A DNA stretch of 11,376 bases from Thermoguttaceae bacterium (lineage in GTDB: Bacteria; Planctomycetota; Planctomycetia; Pirellulales; Thermoguttaceae): assembly GCA_017549085.1 (NCBI GenBank), contig JAFYVO010000068.1:1-11376 (forward strand), in the 5' to 3' direction. The stretch's first letter is position 1. Each line of letters opens with the position of its first letter. The notes under the pieces were generated by a model that had not been told where the DNA came from, searched no databases, and saw only the letters and a list, made by a program, of their open reading frames with translations. Made by a program: the position numbers and the translations under genes. Below are positions 1-6,673 of this stretch, one piece after another.

Positions 1-1
1 G

Positions 2-331
2 TTCGTTCGATTCAACATTTTCGACGTCTCCGACCGCGACGCCGAACGCTCGTCGAATTCCTTAGGAACCGACGACGCCCGACGCCGACAAATACGACAA
101 TATATTAATAAGGCGGGAAAGCGCGAACGCTCGGCGTCGCTCCCGTTCGACGCGAAACGGCGTTTCGCTCCGTTCGCCGATTCCTCGACGAACGCTCGAG
201 AGCGCGACGCGTCGTCCTCCTCATCGGCGCCGCCGCTCCCCCGCCTCGACGTTTTTTTCGAAAACGCCGGTTGTCGCGGTCGCGCAAACCTGTTAAAACC
301 GCCGCGTTTTGGCAAAACGCGCAAACTTTAA
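2..331 (+). CDS. Possible C-terminal fragment of an unknown protein (weak)
   Basis: A reading frame is open from the left edge of the window to a TAA at 329-331, about 109 codons. Its first ~40 codons use GAC, GTC, TTC, TCC and CGC much as the real genes here do, and give a mixed, non-repetitive peptide. The rest is rich in Arg and Ser with no recognisable motif. Open frames are cheap in this sequence because TA-containing stops are rare, and a promoter-like element (271-299) and a hairpin (303-321) lie inside its 3' part. I do not recognise a family. It could equally be non-coding spacer. No alternative gene is visible in 1-374. Confidence 0.2.
   Translation, partial: FVRFNIFDVSDRDAERSSNSLGTDDARRRQIRQYINKAGKRERSASLPFDAKRRFAPFADSSTNARERDASSSSSAPPLPRLDVFFENAGCRGRANLLKPPRFGKTRKL
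271..299 (+). promoter_or_regulatory. Candidate sigma70-like promoter for the SHOCT-domain gene
   Basis: TTGTCG (271-276) and TAAAAC (294-299) are separated by 17 nt. The -10 resembles the TAAAAT boxes of other promoters proposed here. Transcription would start near 306, inside the inverted repeat at 303-321, about 70 nt before the ATG at 375. This rests on motif matching only. Confidence 0.35.
303..321 (+). promoter_or_regulatory. Perfect 8-bp inverted repeat with GGC loop at the predicted start site
   Basis: CGCGTTTT / GGC / AAAACGCG is a perfect hairpin just after the candidate -10 box. It could be a protein-binding operator or, if transcribed, a 5' leader hairpin. No U-tract follows it, so a terminator role is unlikely. 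Confidence 0.4.
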
Positions 332-374
332 CGCCGCCAATTCCCAACGCCAACGAAGAGAAAGGGAAATCGCA

Positions 375-749
375 ATGTTTCGCCCCGAAATTTTCGCCGC
401 CTTGAAGGGCGCGCCGACTTCGCTCGCCTCGTCCGACGCGCTCGTCGGGCTGATCGCCTCGTTGACCGGGCTGGGAATCTTCGTCGCCTTCGCCGTTTAC
501 GTCTTATCGAAACTGCGCGGCGCGACCGGCAAGTCGAAAACGCCGAGCGTTCGCGACGATCTCGTCAAATTCGGCGCGCTTTACGAGTCCGGCAAATTGA
601 CGAAAGAAGAATTTTCGATGATTAAGCGCTCGTTCGCCGCGTCGCTCGACGCGGAACTCGCCGCGAAAAAAGCCGAAGAAGCGAAAAACTCCCCGGAAGC
701 CGCTCGCGACGCGCGCCTCGCGAATCTCTTGCGCAACGAAAAGCGTTGA
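375..749 (+). CDS. Small membrane protein with C-terminal SHOCT-like domain
   Basis: This 124-residue protein has a short N-terminus, one hydrophobic helix at about residues 22-46, and a soluble basic/acidic tail. Residues 62-90 (DDLVKFGALYESGKLTKEEF and following) match the SHOCT pattern: a hydrophobic L-x-x-L/Y helix, a D/S-G-x-(I/L)-T turn, then EEF and a second helix. SHOCT domains are short C-terminal modules of unclear, probably oligomerising, role. The ATG at 375 is preferred over an in-frame ATG at 309 because a purine-rich AGAGAAAGGG precedes it and the extension is an unstructured polar stretch overlapping the 303-321 hairpin. The final ~30 residues are charged and probably helical. 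The gene stands alone, about 480 nt before clpX. Its function is unknown, with a membrane location inferred. Confidence 0.7.
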   Translation: MFRPEIFAALKGAPTSLASSDALVGLIASLTGLGIFVAFAVYVLSKLRGATGKSKTPSVRDDLVKFGALYESGKLTKEEFSMIKRSFAASLDAELAAKKAEEAKNSPEAARDARLANLLRNEKR

Positions 750-752
750 CGT

Positions 753-788
753 CAATTTAGGCAAGCGGCGCAATTTCGGCAAACAGCG
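753..788 (+). repeat. Two-copy 18-nt tandem repeat
   Basis: CAATTTAGGCAAGCGGCG (753-770) is followed directly by CAATTTCGGCAAACAGCG (771-788), 15 of 18 positions matching. It begins four bases after the stop codon of the upstream gene. No role is evident. Confidence 0.5.
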
Positions 789-964
789 CAAAAACTTCTC
801 AATCCGCCGAAAAAAAGCGTCGCGCCGCTTGTTCCCGAAAAACCGAAAGTCCGAGCCGTTCGTATTTTTCGCAAGAAACGCGCGCCGCCGGGCCGATTCC
901 TCTTTTTGCGCCGCGGAACGGATTTGCGCGGCGCTCCGATTCGCTCCGACAAAACGCGAAATTG

Positions 965-982
965 CTTTTTCGCGCGAAAAAG
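965..982. repeat. Perfect 18-bp palindrome upstream of clpX
   Basis: CTTTTTCGCGCGAAAAAG equals its own reverse complement. It lies about 58 bp upstream of the candidate clpX -10 box at 1040-1045 and 264 bp before the start codon, a plausible place for a dimeric regulator. Confidence 0.6.
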
Positions 983-988
983 ATTCGA

Positions 989-1006
989 TTTTTTTCGCAA
1001 AAAAAA
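989..1006. repeat. T7-CGC-A8 inverted repeat upstream of clpX
   Basis: Seven T, then CGC, then eight A form an A:T-only hairpin, or a rigid A-tract element, six bases after the 965-982 palindrome. It may act as an UP-like or curved-DNA element rather than an RNA hairpin. Confidence 0.5.
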
Positions 1007-1228
1007 CGCTTGCTTCCGTTTTTCTCGTCGGCGGCGACGTATAAAAGTCGACGAAGGGCAAAGTCGCTTCGCGTTCGAAACGGGTTCGCTCGTTTCGACG
1101 TCGACCGAAAAAATCGTTTCGCGCGCTCGCTCGGTTCGGCAAAGCGACGGTTCGTTTTCGCAACGCAACCGCCCCCGCTCCCGAAACCCTCGCGAACCGC
1201 AAAACAACGCGCAAGGAAAGGCCGCGTA

Positions 1229-2506
1229 ATGACCGAAGAACGCAACGACTTCGATTCCGATCGAAGCGAAAATAAGAAAAACGCTTACTGCTCGTTTTGC
1301 CGCAAAAACTACCGCGACGTCGGGCCGCTCGTCGAAGGGCCGGGCGAAGTCTACATCTGCGGCGACTGCATCGATTTATGCCAATCGATCTTAACGCAAG
1401 AACGCAAGCGCCGCCAAGGCGAAGGCGCGCCGTTCGCTCGCGTCCCGTCGCCGCGCGAAATCGTCGCGAAGTTGGACGATTACGTCGTCGGGCAAACGTT
1501 GGCGAAACGGACGCTCGCGGTCGCGGTTCACAACCATTACAAGCGGATTATGACGCAAAACGACCTCGACGACGTCGAAGTCGGCAAGTCGAACGTCCTT
1601 CTCCTCGGCCCGACCGGCTCCGGGAAGACGCTCCTCGCGCAAACGCTCGCTCGAATGCTGGACGTTCCGTTCGCCATCGGGGACGCGACGACGCTGACCG
1701 AAGCCGGTTACGTCGGCGAAGACGTCGAAAACCTTATTTTGAAACTCCTGCGCGCCGCCGACTTCGACGTCGAACTGGCGCAACGCGGGATTATTTACAT
1801 CGACGAAATCGATAAAATCGGCAAGACGAGCCAAAACGTCTCGATCACCCGCGACGTTTCCGGCGAAGGCGTCCAACAAGCGCTCTTGAAAATGCTCGAA
1901 GGGACGGTCGCGAACGTTCCGCCGCAAGGCGGGCGCAAGCACCCGGAACAACAGTACATTCAAGTCGACACGTCGAACATTCTCTTCATCTGCGGCGGTT
2001 CCTTCGTCGGGTTGGAGAAGATCGTCGAGAACCGCCTCGGGAAGCGTTCGATCGGTTTTTCGACCGTCGGCGGCTCGCAACGCCGCGAAACGTCGGAAAC
2101 GTTGGCGAACGCGACGTCGGAAGACCTCTGTTCGTTCGGGCTGATTCCGGAACTCGTCGGGCGTTTGCCGGTCGTCGCGGCGCTCGAACCGTTGAGCGAA
2201 GACGCGCTTTGCCGAGTCTTGCGCGAACCGAAAAACTCGCTCGTTAAGCAATATCAGAAGCTCTTCCGAATGGAAGACGCGGAACTCGAATTCTCCGACG
2301 ACGCGCTCCGAGCCGTCGCCGAACTCGCGACCGCTCGCAAAACCGGCGCCCGCGGCTTGAGAGCGATTATGGAGAACGCGATGCTCGACCCGATGTTCTC
2401 CCTCCCCGACCGCGCGTCCGGCGAACGTTACTTCGTTACTCGCGAAATGATCGAAGGGAAAGCGCCGATTTTGCCCGAGCCGCAAGAAACGAGAAAAAGC
2501 GCCTAA
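1229..2506 (+). CDS. clpX: ATP-dependent Clp protease ATP-binding subunit ClpX
   Basis: ClpX is the AAA+ unfoldase that recognises tagged or misfolded proteins and feeds them to ClpP in the cytoplasm. This 425-residue copy is close to the usual ~424. The N-terminal zinc-binding domain has C21, C24, C44 and C47. The AAA+ core has Walker A GPTGSGKT (127-134), pore loop GYVG, Walker [11 protein letters not shown] (188-197, D192/E193), the RKH loop, the IGF ClpP-docking loop and sensor-2 [14 protein letters not shown]. All functional motifs are intact. The ATG at 1229 is chosen because AAGGAAAGG lies 7 nt upstream and the zinc finger follows at once; the frame stays open to 962 but that extension is Arg/Lys-rich and unlike any ClpX. 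No clpP or tig lies alongside, so it is a lone unit. Its last ~57 codons are duplicated just after the stop. Confidence 0.98.
   Translation: MTEERNDFDSDRSENKKNAYCSFCRKNYRDVGPLVEGPGEVYICGDCIDLCQSILTQERKRRQGEGAPFARVPSPREIVAKLDDYVVGQTLAKRTLAVAVHNHYKRIMTQNDLDDVEVGKSNVLLLGPTGSGKTLLAQTLARMLDVPFAIGDATTLTEAGYVGEDVENLILKLLRAADFDVELAQRGIIYIDEIDKIGKTSQNVSITRDVSGEGVQQALLKMLEGTVANVPPQGGRKHPEQQYIQVDTSNILFICGGSFVGLEKIVENRLGKRSIGFSTVGGSQRRETSETLANATSEDLCSFGLIPELVGRLPVVAALEPLSEDALCRVLREPKNSLVKQYQKLFRMEDAELEFSDDALRAVAELATARKTGARGLRAIMENAMLDPMFSLPDRASGERYFVTREMIEGKAPILPEPQETRKSA
2336..2506 (+). repeat. Copy 1 of tandem duplication (functional clpX 3' end)
   Basis: This is the template copy, the last ~171 nt of clpX from codon 370 through the TAA. 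Its counterpart starts one base after the stop codon. Positions 2411-2506 match 2581-2676 at 95 of 96 bases; the one difference (A2455 versus G2625) would be synonymous. Confidence 0.9.
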
Positions 2507-2507
2507 A

Positions 2508-2676
2508 CGCAACGGCGGCGCCCGCGTCGGCGGCCCTTAGGGAAAGCGCGACGCCCGACCCGACGTCCTCCCTCCCGAACCGCGCGTCCGGCGAACGTTA
2601 CTTCGTTACTCGCGAAATGATCGAGGGGAAAGCGCCGATTTTGCCCGAGCCGCAAGAAACGAGAAAAAGCGCCTAA
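2508..2676 (+). pseudogene. Decayed tandem copy of the clpX 3' end
   Basis: The segment repeats the end of clpX, including the stop codon. The 3' 96 nt are almost identical (95/96). The preceding 40 nt (2541-2580) carry about 8 differences, and 2508-2540 aligns only with small gaps. In the clpX frame several changes alter amino acids (ATG to ACG twice, CTC to CCC, TTC to TCC), so this part no longer evolves as coding sequence. The offset (170-172 nt) is out of frame with clpX and there is no start or ribosome site, so it is a remnant, not a gene. An assembly artefact joining strain variants is the main alternative. Confidence 0.8.
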
Positions 2677-2708
2677 CGCCGTTCGTTAAGCGTTAAAAAA
2701 GAACCTTG

Positions 2709-2742
2709 AAACGCCGCGTCCGAACCGACGCGGCGTTTTTTT
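2709..2742 (+). terminator. Strong rho-independent terminator after clpX
   Basis: Arms 2709-2720 and 2727-2738 form a perfect 12-bp stem (core ACGCCGCGTC / GACGCGGCGT) around a 6-nt loop. The run of seven T at 2736-2742 supplies the U-tract. It lies 33 nt past the duplicated clpX tail. Confidence 0.93.
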
Positions 2743-2875
2743 ACGTCCGAACGGCGCCCGACGAAACGTCGAATCGAAAAAACGGAACAACGCGGCCAAA
2801 ACCGGCGCGCCGCGACAATTTCGTTCGTTCTCGCGAAACCGTCGCCAAAATCGCCAAGAAACGGCGGACGCGCTC

Positions 2876-2904
2876 TTGCAATCGCCGCGTATTTCGGGTA
2901 AAAT
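2876..2904 (+). promoter_or_regulatory. Sigma70-like promoter for the RpiB-family gene
   Basis: TTGCAA (2876-2881) and TAAAAT (2899-2904) are separated by 17 nt. Transcription from about 2911 gives a ~79-nt leader to the ATG at 2990. The clpX terminator lies upstream, so this gene needs its own promoter. Confidence 0.6.
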
Positions 2905-2989
2905 AAGAAAAACGCGCCTCGGCGACCGTTCGCGGGACGTCGAAAGGCCTTTTATTCGCCTTTTACTCGAAATTTAGGAGTTTCTCCCG

Positions 2990-3448
2990 ATGAAAATTAT
3001 TTTCGCCGCCGACCCGTTCGCTCTCCCGCTCCGCAAAGCGATCGTCGAACACCTTAAGAAAAAGGGCCACGAAGTGATCGACTTCGGCGCGTCCGAAGAA
3101 AACACCGAAATCGCGTACTACGACAGTTGCGTTAAGGCTTGCGAAGCGCTCCAACGCGGCGAAGGCGAACGCGGGATTCTCCTCTGCGGCACCGGGATGG
3201 GGATGAGCGTCATCGCGAACCGCTTCCAAGGCGTCCGCGCTTCCGTCGTCGAATCCGTTTTCGCCGCCAAGATGTGCCGCGCCATCAACGACGCGAACGT
3301 CCTCTGCCTCGGCGCGATGATTTGGGGCGACTGGATGGCCTGCGAAGCGGTCGACGTCTTCCTCAACACGAACCTCGGCGACGGTCTCGAAGACCTCAAA
3401 GAATTCTTGCAACAAGCCGCGAAAACGGTCGAAAAGATCCAACCGTGA
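2990..3448 (+). CDS. RpiB/LacA/LacB-family sugar-phosphate isomerase
   Basis: The family interconverts aldose and ketose phosphates, typically ribose-5-P/ribulose-5-P or galactose-6-P/tagatose-6-P. The 152-residue length is normal. Residues 65-84 show the family signature LCGTGMGMSVIANRFQGVRA, with C66 in register with the catalytic Cys66 of E. coli RpiB, and 99-108 carry the conserved INDANVLCLG. Two canonical RpiB histidines are absent: the DH of the N-terminal GxDH motif is D8-P9, and the position of H99 is I99. The protein may therefore act on another sugar phosphate or use other acid/base residues, as LacA/LacB-type members do, so I give no symbol. AGGAG at 2976-2980 precedes the ATG by 9 nt. 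The gene has its own promoter and a shared downstream terminator. Confidence 0.87.
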   Translation: MKIIFAADPFALPLRKAIVEHLKKKGHEVIDFGASEENTEIAYYDSCVKACEALQRGEGERGILLCGTGMGMSVIANRFQGVRASVVESVFAAKMCRAINDANVLCLGAMIWGDWMACEAVDVFLNTNLGDGLEDLKEFLQQAAKTVEKIQP

Positions 3449-3515
3449 TCGCGCTTGTCGTCGCTCTCGCGTCCTAACGCTTTGACCGACGCGACCGACG
3501 GTTCCCGCTAAAACG

Positions 3516-3548
3516 AAACGGCGCCGAGTTTTCCGCTCGACGCCGTTT
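3516..3548. terminator. Bidirectional terminator between convergent genes
   Basis: Arms 3516-3523 (AAACGGCG) and 3541-3548 (CGCCGTTT) pair, and an inner CGAG/CTCG stem encloses a 7-nt loop across one mismatch. T-rich sequence follows on the plus strand (TTTTCGTTT) and on the minus strand (GTTTCGTTTT). It would end both the isomerase transcript and the ugd-kinase transcript. Confidence 0.75.
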
Positions 3549-3582
3549 TCGTTTCTTGCGCTTTCCTTCGGTCGAACGCCGC

Positions 3583-4758
3583 TCAGTCGAGCGTCGCGCC
3601 GTCGGCGGTTTCGCAAAAATACGCGGAGTACTTCCCTTCGAGATGCGGGAAAGCCGCCAAATATTCGCGAGTAACCTTCGCTTCGATCTCTTCCGCGAAC
3701 GCCGGGTCGACCAACGCCATACAGCAGCCTTTGAAACCCGCGCCGGAAAAACGTCCGCCGTACACGCCTTCGGTTCGCGTCATAATCTCGTACAGCTTCA
3801 CCAACTCCGGCGACCCGGTTTGCCAGTTTTCAATGCTGCTGCGCCCGCTCGCGAAGGAGAGTTCGCCGAACTTTTCAATATCGCCGTTTCTCCAGGCTTC
3901 GGCGCCCTTTTCGACGCGTTCGAACTCGGTATACCAGTGTTCGGCGCGGAGCCGCCAAGTTTCCGGGAGTCGGTCTTCAAACTTGCGAAAGACGTCGACC
4001 GGAACGTCGCGGAGGTTCGTTTCGCCGAACTTGCCGTACTCGAGCCCGGCGTAAGCCTTCAAGGCGTAAGCGGCGCTGCGGCACTCGTCGACGCGCATAT
4101 TGAACGCCGAGCCGGCCAAGCTCCGCTCCAAACCGCTAAAGAAAACGGCGATTTTGAACGGTTTCGTCGCCGGATTGACCGGAATCAGCTCGTAACTTTC
4201 GTCGCGCAGATCCATATAAAGGAGGTTGTCGCGGCGACAGTAAACTTCGCAACTTTGGTCGAGTTTGCCGCACGCGACGCCGACGTATTTATTTTCCGCT
4301 TCTTGCGCGATCGTAATCAATTCGCTCGGCGACAGTTTAACGCCGTTGACCTTGCAGAGCGCGGTCAAGAACGTAATGATCACCGCCGCCGACGACGAAA
4401 GTCCGCCGATCGGGAGTTCGCCCTCGACGACGCCGCAGAGCCCGACGTTCAACGGATAGCGCGAATTCAGCGCGACCGTCGCGCCGCGGAGATGGTCGGC
4501 CCAGTCGTTTTGCTTCGAATCGGGCGTCGAATGGACGTGCCACTGAGCGCGTTTGTCGAATTGCAACGACTGAATCTCGACGACGCCGTTGTGTTTTTCG
4601 GCGTAAGCCATCCGGATTCCCTTGTCGATGGCGAAACCGGTGATTTTGCCGAGTTGGTGATCGGAGTGCGCGCCGATCGGGCAAACGCGGTACGGCGTGA
4701 AAACGACGCCTTCCGACTCTTTTTTGTAAGTCTTTTCAAACGTTTCTAACGCGTTCAT
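3583..4758 (-). CDS. GHMP sugar kinase, galactokinase/galacturonokinase-like
   Basis: GHMP kinases transfer ATP phosphate to the anomeric hydroxyl of a sugar. All three family motifs are present in 391 residues: the N-terminal sugar motif YRVCPIGAHSDHQLG (23-37), the ATP loop PIGGLSSSAA (116-125), and the glycine-rich motif GGRFSGAGFKG (334-344). D167 in GKLDQS is the likely catalytic base. The sugar motif differs from galactokinase (GRxNLIGEHTDY): A30 replaces the Glu that in human GALK1 contacts the galactose O6. RVCPIGAH-DHQ is the form I recall from plant galacturonokinase, so galacturonate is a candidate substrate; galactose or another hexose cannot be excluded. GGAAGGAA precedes the ATG by ~7 nt. 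It lies 83 nt downstream of ugd and is probably co-transcribed with it. Confidence 0.92.
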   Translation of the reverse strand: MNALETFEKTYKKESEGVVFTPYRVCPIGAHSDHQLGKITGFAIDKGIRMAYAEKHNGVVEIQSLQFDKRAQWHVHSTPDSKQNDWADHLRGATVALNSRYPLNVGLCGVVEGELPIGGLSSSAAVIITFLTALCKVNGVKLSPSELITIAQEAENKYVGVACGKLDQSCEVYCRRDNLLYMDLRDESYELIPVNPATKPFKIAVFFSGLERSLAGSAFNMRVDECRSAAYALKAYAGLEYGKFGETNLRDVPVDVFRKFEDRLPETWRLRAEHWYTEFERVEKGAEAWRNGDIEKFGELSFASGRSSIENWQTGSPELVKLYEIMTRTEGVYGGRFSGAGFKGCCMALVDPAFAEEIEAKVTREYLAAFPHLEGKYSAYFCETADGATLD

Positions 4759-4841
4759 AATTCATTCCTTCCGTCGTTCGTCGCGCGGCGGCGCGAGGTT
4801 CTTGTTCGAGCGTCGCGCCGTCGAGGGAACGTCGTTTCGGT

Positions 4842-6026
4842 TTAGTCGCGGAAGTAGAGGTCGCGGGTGTAAACCTTGTCGAGGACGTCGGCGATATCGT
4901 CGTTGTAGCGGTTGGCGACGATCACGTCGGAAACGCTTTTGAATTCTTCGAGGTCGCGAATGACGCGGCTGTTGAAGAAGGAGTCTTCCTTCATCGTCGG
5001 TTCGTAAATAACGACTTCGATCCCCTTCGCCTTGACGCGCTTCATGACGCCTTGAATCGAGCTTTGGCGGAAGTTGTCGCTCCCGGCTTTCATCGTGAGG
5101 CGGTAGACGCCGACGACTTTCGGGTTCTTCGCGATGATTTGGTCGGCGATGAAATCCTTGCGGGTGCCGTTGGCGGCGACGATCGCGGAGATGATGTTTT
5201 GCGGAACGTCGTTGTAATTCGCTAAGAGTTGCTTCGTGTCCTTCGGGAGGCAGTAGCCGCCGTAGCCGAACGACGGATTGTTGTAGTGCGTTCCGACGCG
5301 GGGGTCGAGCCCGACGCCGTCGATGATCGACTTCGAATCGAGTCCGCGGACGGCGGCGTAAGTGTCGAGTTCGTTGAAGAACGAAACGCGGAGCGCGAGG
5401 TAGGTGTTCGCGAAGAGCTTCACCGCTTCGGCTTCGGTCGGGTTCATGAAGCGCGTTTCGATATTTTCCTTAATCGCGCCCTCTTGCAGGAGCGAAGCGA
5501 ACGTTCGCGCGGCCTTTTCGAGACGACGGTTCCCGACCGGCGCGCCGACGACGATGCGGCTCGGGTAAAGGTTGTCGTAAAGCGCTCGGCCTTCGCGCAA
5601 AAATTCCGGGCTGAAAAGAATATTGTCGCAGTGGAAGTCGCGGCGCGCTTTTTCGGTAAAACCGACGGGAACGGTCGACTTGACGATAATGACCGCGTCC
5701 GGGTTGACTTCGACGACCTGCTCGATCACCGACTCGACGGAGCTGGTGTCAAAGTAGTTGCGGCTCGGGTCGTAGTTGGTCGGCGTCGAAACGACGACGA
5801 ACTCGGCGTCCTTATACGCGGAATCGCCGTCGGTCGTCGCGACGAGATTCAGCTTTTTATTCGCAAGATAATCTTCGATTTCCGCGTCGACGATCGGCGA
5901 CTTCTTCGCGTTCAACATCTCGACTTTTTCGGGAATCACGTCGACGGCGACAACTTCGTTGTGTTGCGCCAATAAAACGGCCATAGAGAGGCCGACGTAA
6001 CCGGTTCCGGCGACGGCAATTTTCAT
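4842..6026 (-). CDS. ugd: UDP-glucose 6-dehydrogenase
   Basis: Ugd oxidises UDP-glucose to UDP-glucuronate with 2 NAD+, feeding capsule, exopolysaccharide and other uronate-containing polymers. The 394 residues closely resemble the short E. coli-type Ugd (388 aa) along their whole length. Visible are the Rossmann loop GTGYVG (7-12), T118 in [10 protein letters not shown]141 and E145 in SPEFLRE, K203 and N207 in AVKLFANTY, and the catalytic C259 with D263 in [12 protein letters not shown]. The C-terminal domain retains GSDNFR-SSIQG and [14 protein letters not shown] start at 6026 ([12 protein letters not shown]), since the open frame upstream to 6200 has no family similarity. No good Shine-Dalgarno precedes this ATG. 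A long leader lies upstream, and the GHMP kinase follows. Confidence 0.96.
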   Translation of the reverse strand: MKIAVAGTGYVGLSMAVLLAQHNEVVAVDVIPEKVEMLNAKKSPIVDAEIEDYLANKKLNLVATTDGDSAYKDAEFVVVSTPTNYDPSRNYFDTSSVESVIEQVVEVNPDAVIIVKSTVPVGFTEKARRDFHCDNILFSPEFLREGRALYDNLYPSRIVVGAPVGNRRLEKAARTFASLLQEGAIKENIETRFMNPTEAEAVKLFANTYLALRVSFFNELDTYAAVRGLDSKSIIDGVGLDPRVGTHYNNPSFGYGGYCLPKDTKQLLANYNDVPQNIISAIVAANGTRKDFIADQIIAKNPKVVGVYRLTMKAGSDNFRQSSIQGVMKRVKAKGIEVVIYEPTMKEDSFFNSRVIRDLEEFKSVSDVIVANRYNDDIADVLDKVYTRDLYFRD

Positions 6027-6217
6027 TTTACGCTCGCTGTTGTTTCGATATTTGACGAAACGCTCGGTCGCGACGCTTAGTCGACCGTTCCTCCAAACTT
6101 GTCGGCGCGAAAACTCGTTCTTTCCCCGCTCGACGCGGAACGACGCCGCGAAAGCGTTCTTCTTTTCTAAATTTTGAACCGCGAAAAGCGATTCGACCAA
6201 CGCAATATAGCGCGCGT

Positions 6218-6328
6218 TTAGTCCCTACGAGGGCGACTCCATGGCGACTTTCGGACGCAATACTCTTTTATATCGGCGGAGGCGACGCTAAAAATTAGGC
6301 GCGACCGCTTCTTAGGCGGCGATTTCAT
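6218..6328 (-). CDS. Possible 36-residue leader ORF upstream of ugd
   Basis: In the transcript predicted from the promoter at 6352-6379, an ATG at 6328 opens a 36-codon frame ending in TAA at 6218-6220. AAAGAG lies 7 nt before the ATG. The peptide begins [15 protein letters not shown] and is basic and Arg/Lys-rich. It has no recognisable family, and uses codons uncommon in the neighbouring genes (CTA, ATA, AGG). It could be a regulatory upstream ORF, a small protein or chance. Confidence 0.22.
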   Translation of the reverse strand: MKSPPKKRSRLIFSVASADIKEYCVRKSPWSRPRRD

Positions 6329-6351
6329 TCCACCGCTCTTTGATCATAACA

Positions 6352-6379
6352 ATTTTACCCCTTTTACGCGTCTCGTCAA
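6352..6379 (-). promoter_or_regulatory. Sigma70-like promoter for the ugd-kinase operon
   Basis: On the minus strand TTGACG (6379-6374) and TAAAAT (6357-6352) are separated by 16 nt. This is one of the best promoter matches in the window. It predicts a start near 6345 and a ~320-nt leader before the ugd ATG, long enough for a regulatory RNA structure or leader ORF. A closer, weaker promoter is not excluded. Confidence 0.6.
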
Positions 6380-6673
6380 CCGGGAGCCGTTCCCGTTCGT
6401 CCTTTGAAAAGTAATCGAGAAAAGCGCTCAAGTCGACCGGCAAGAACGAACGATAATACGATAGCGGACTCGACGCGAACAGTCGGTCGACGACGAACGG
6501 AAGGAAGCGTTTTTAACAAAAAATTTTCTTCGTTCCGCAATCGTTCGCTTCGTTTCGCATAATAGAAGAGAGTCGGCGTCGACGGAACGACGCCCTTTTC
6601 GAGCTTTCGTTTCGCTTCGCTTAGGCGAACGCGGCGAACGACGTCTCAACGGATTGAAAAAACAGCGATTACA
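6380..6673. other. Non-coding remainder of the divergent ugd/thioredoxin spacer
   Basis: The ugd-to-thioredoxin spacer is 647 nt. Beyond the ugd promoter and leader ORF, this part holds a 40-nt imperfect hairpin (6498-6537) and a CATAAT box (6558-6563), a candidate -10 for the thioredoxin-like gene but without a good -35. I see no tRNA, riboswitch or known ncRNA motif. Confidence 0.4.
6498..6537 (+). repeat. Imperfect hairpin with T5/A5 core
   Basis: CGGAAGGAAG (6498-6507) pairs with CTTCGTTCCG (6528-6537) with one mismatch, and a T5-AAC-A5 helix sits inside. It lies upstream of the CATAAT box of the thioredoxin-like gene. No U-tract follows on the plus strand. Confidence 0.4.

Larger units (their letters stand above)
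750..1228. other. Long spacer upstream of clpX without a convincing gene
   Basis: The 479 nt between the SHOCT gene and clpX contain open frames on both strands, but all are Arg/Phe/Lys-rich readings without family resemblance or ribosome binding sites. Visible structure is a two-copy 18-nt repeat (753-788), an 18-bp palindrome (965-982), a T7/A7 hairpin (989-1006) and a TATAAA box at 1040-1045 that may be the clpX -10 element. No good -35 lies at the right distance from that box. Confidence 0.5.

Noticed and set aside
105..353. 82-codon minus-strand frame at the left edge
   Set aside because: Arg-rich chance frame with no motif, overlapping a promoter and hairpin on the other strand.
962..1228. 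Upstream extension of clpX to an ATG at 962
   Set aside because: The added 89 residues are Arg/Lys/Phe-rich and unlike any ClpX; a good ribosome site precedes the ATG at 1229.
2706..2906. 66-codon plus-strand frame after clpX
   Set aside because: It begins inside the intrinsic terminator, has no ribosome site and runs through the promoter of the next gene.
3556..4749. 397-codon plus-strand frame opposite the GHMP kinase
   Set aside because: Antisense shadow caused by avoidance of TTA, CTA and TCA codons; the minus strand holds all three GHMP motifs.
6027..6200. Upstream extension of ugd to 6200
   Set aside because: The Rossmann loop normally starts within a few residues of the N-terminus, as it does from 6026; the extension has no similarity to the family.
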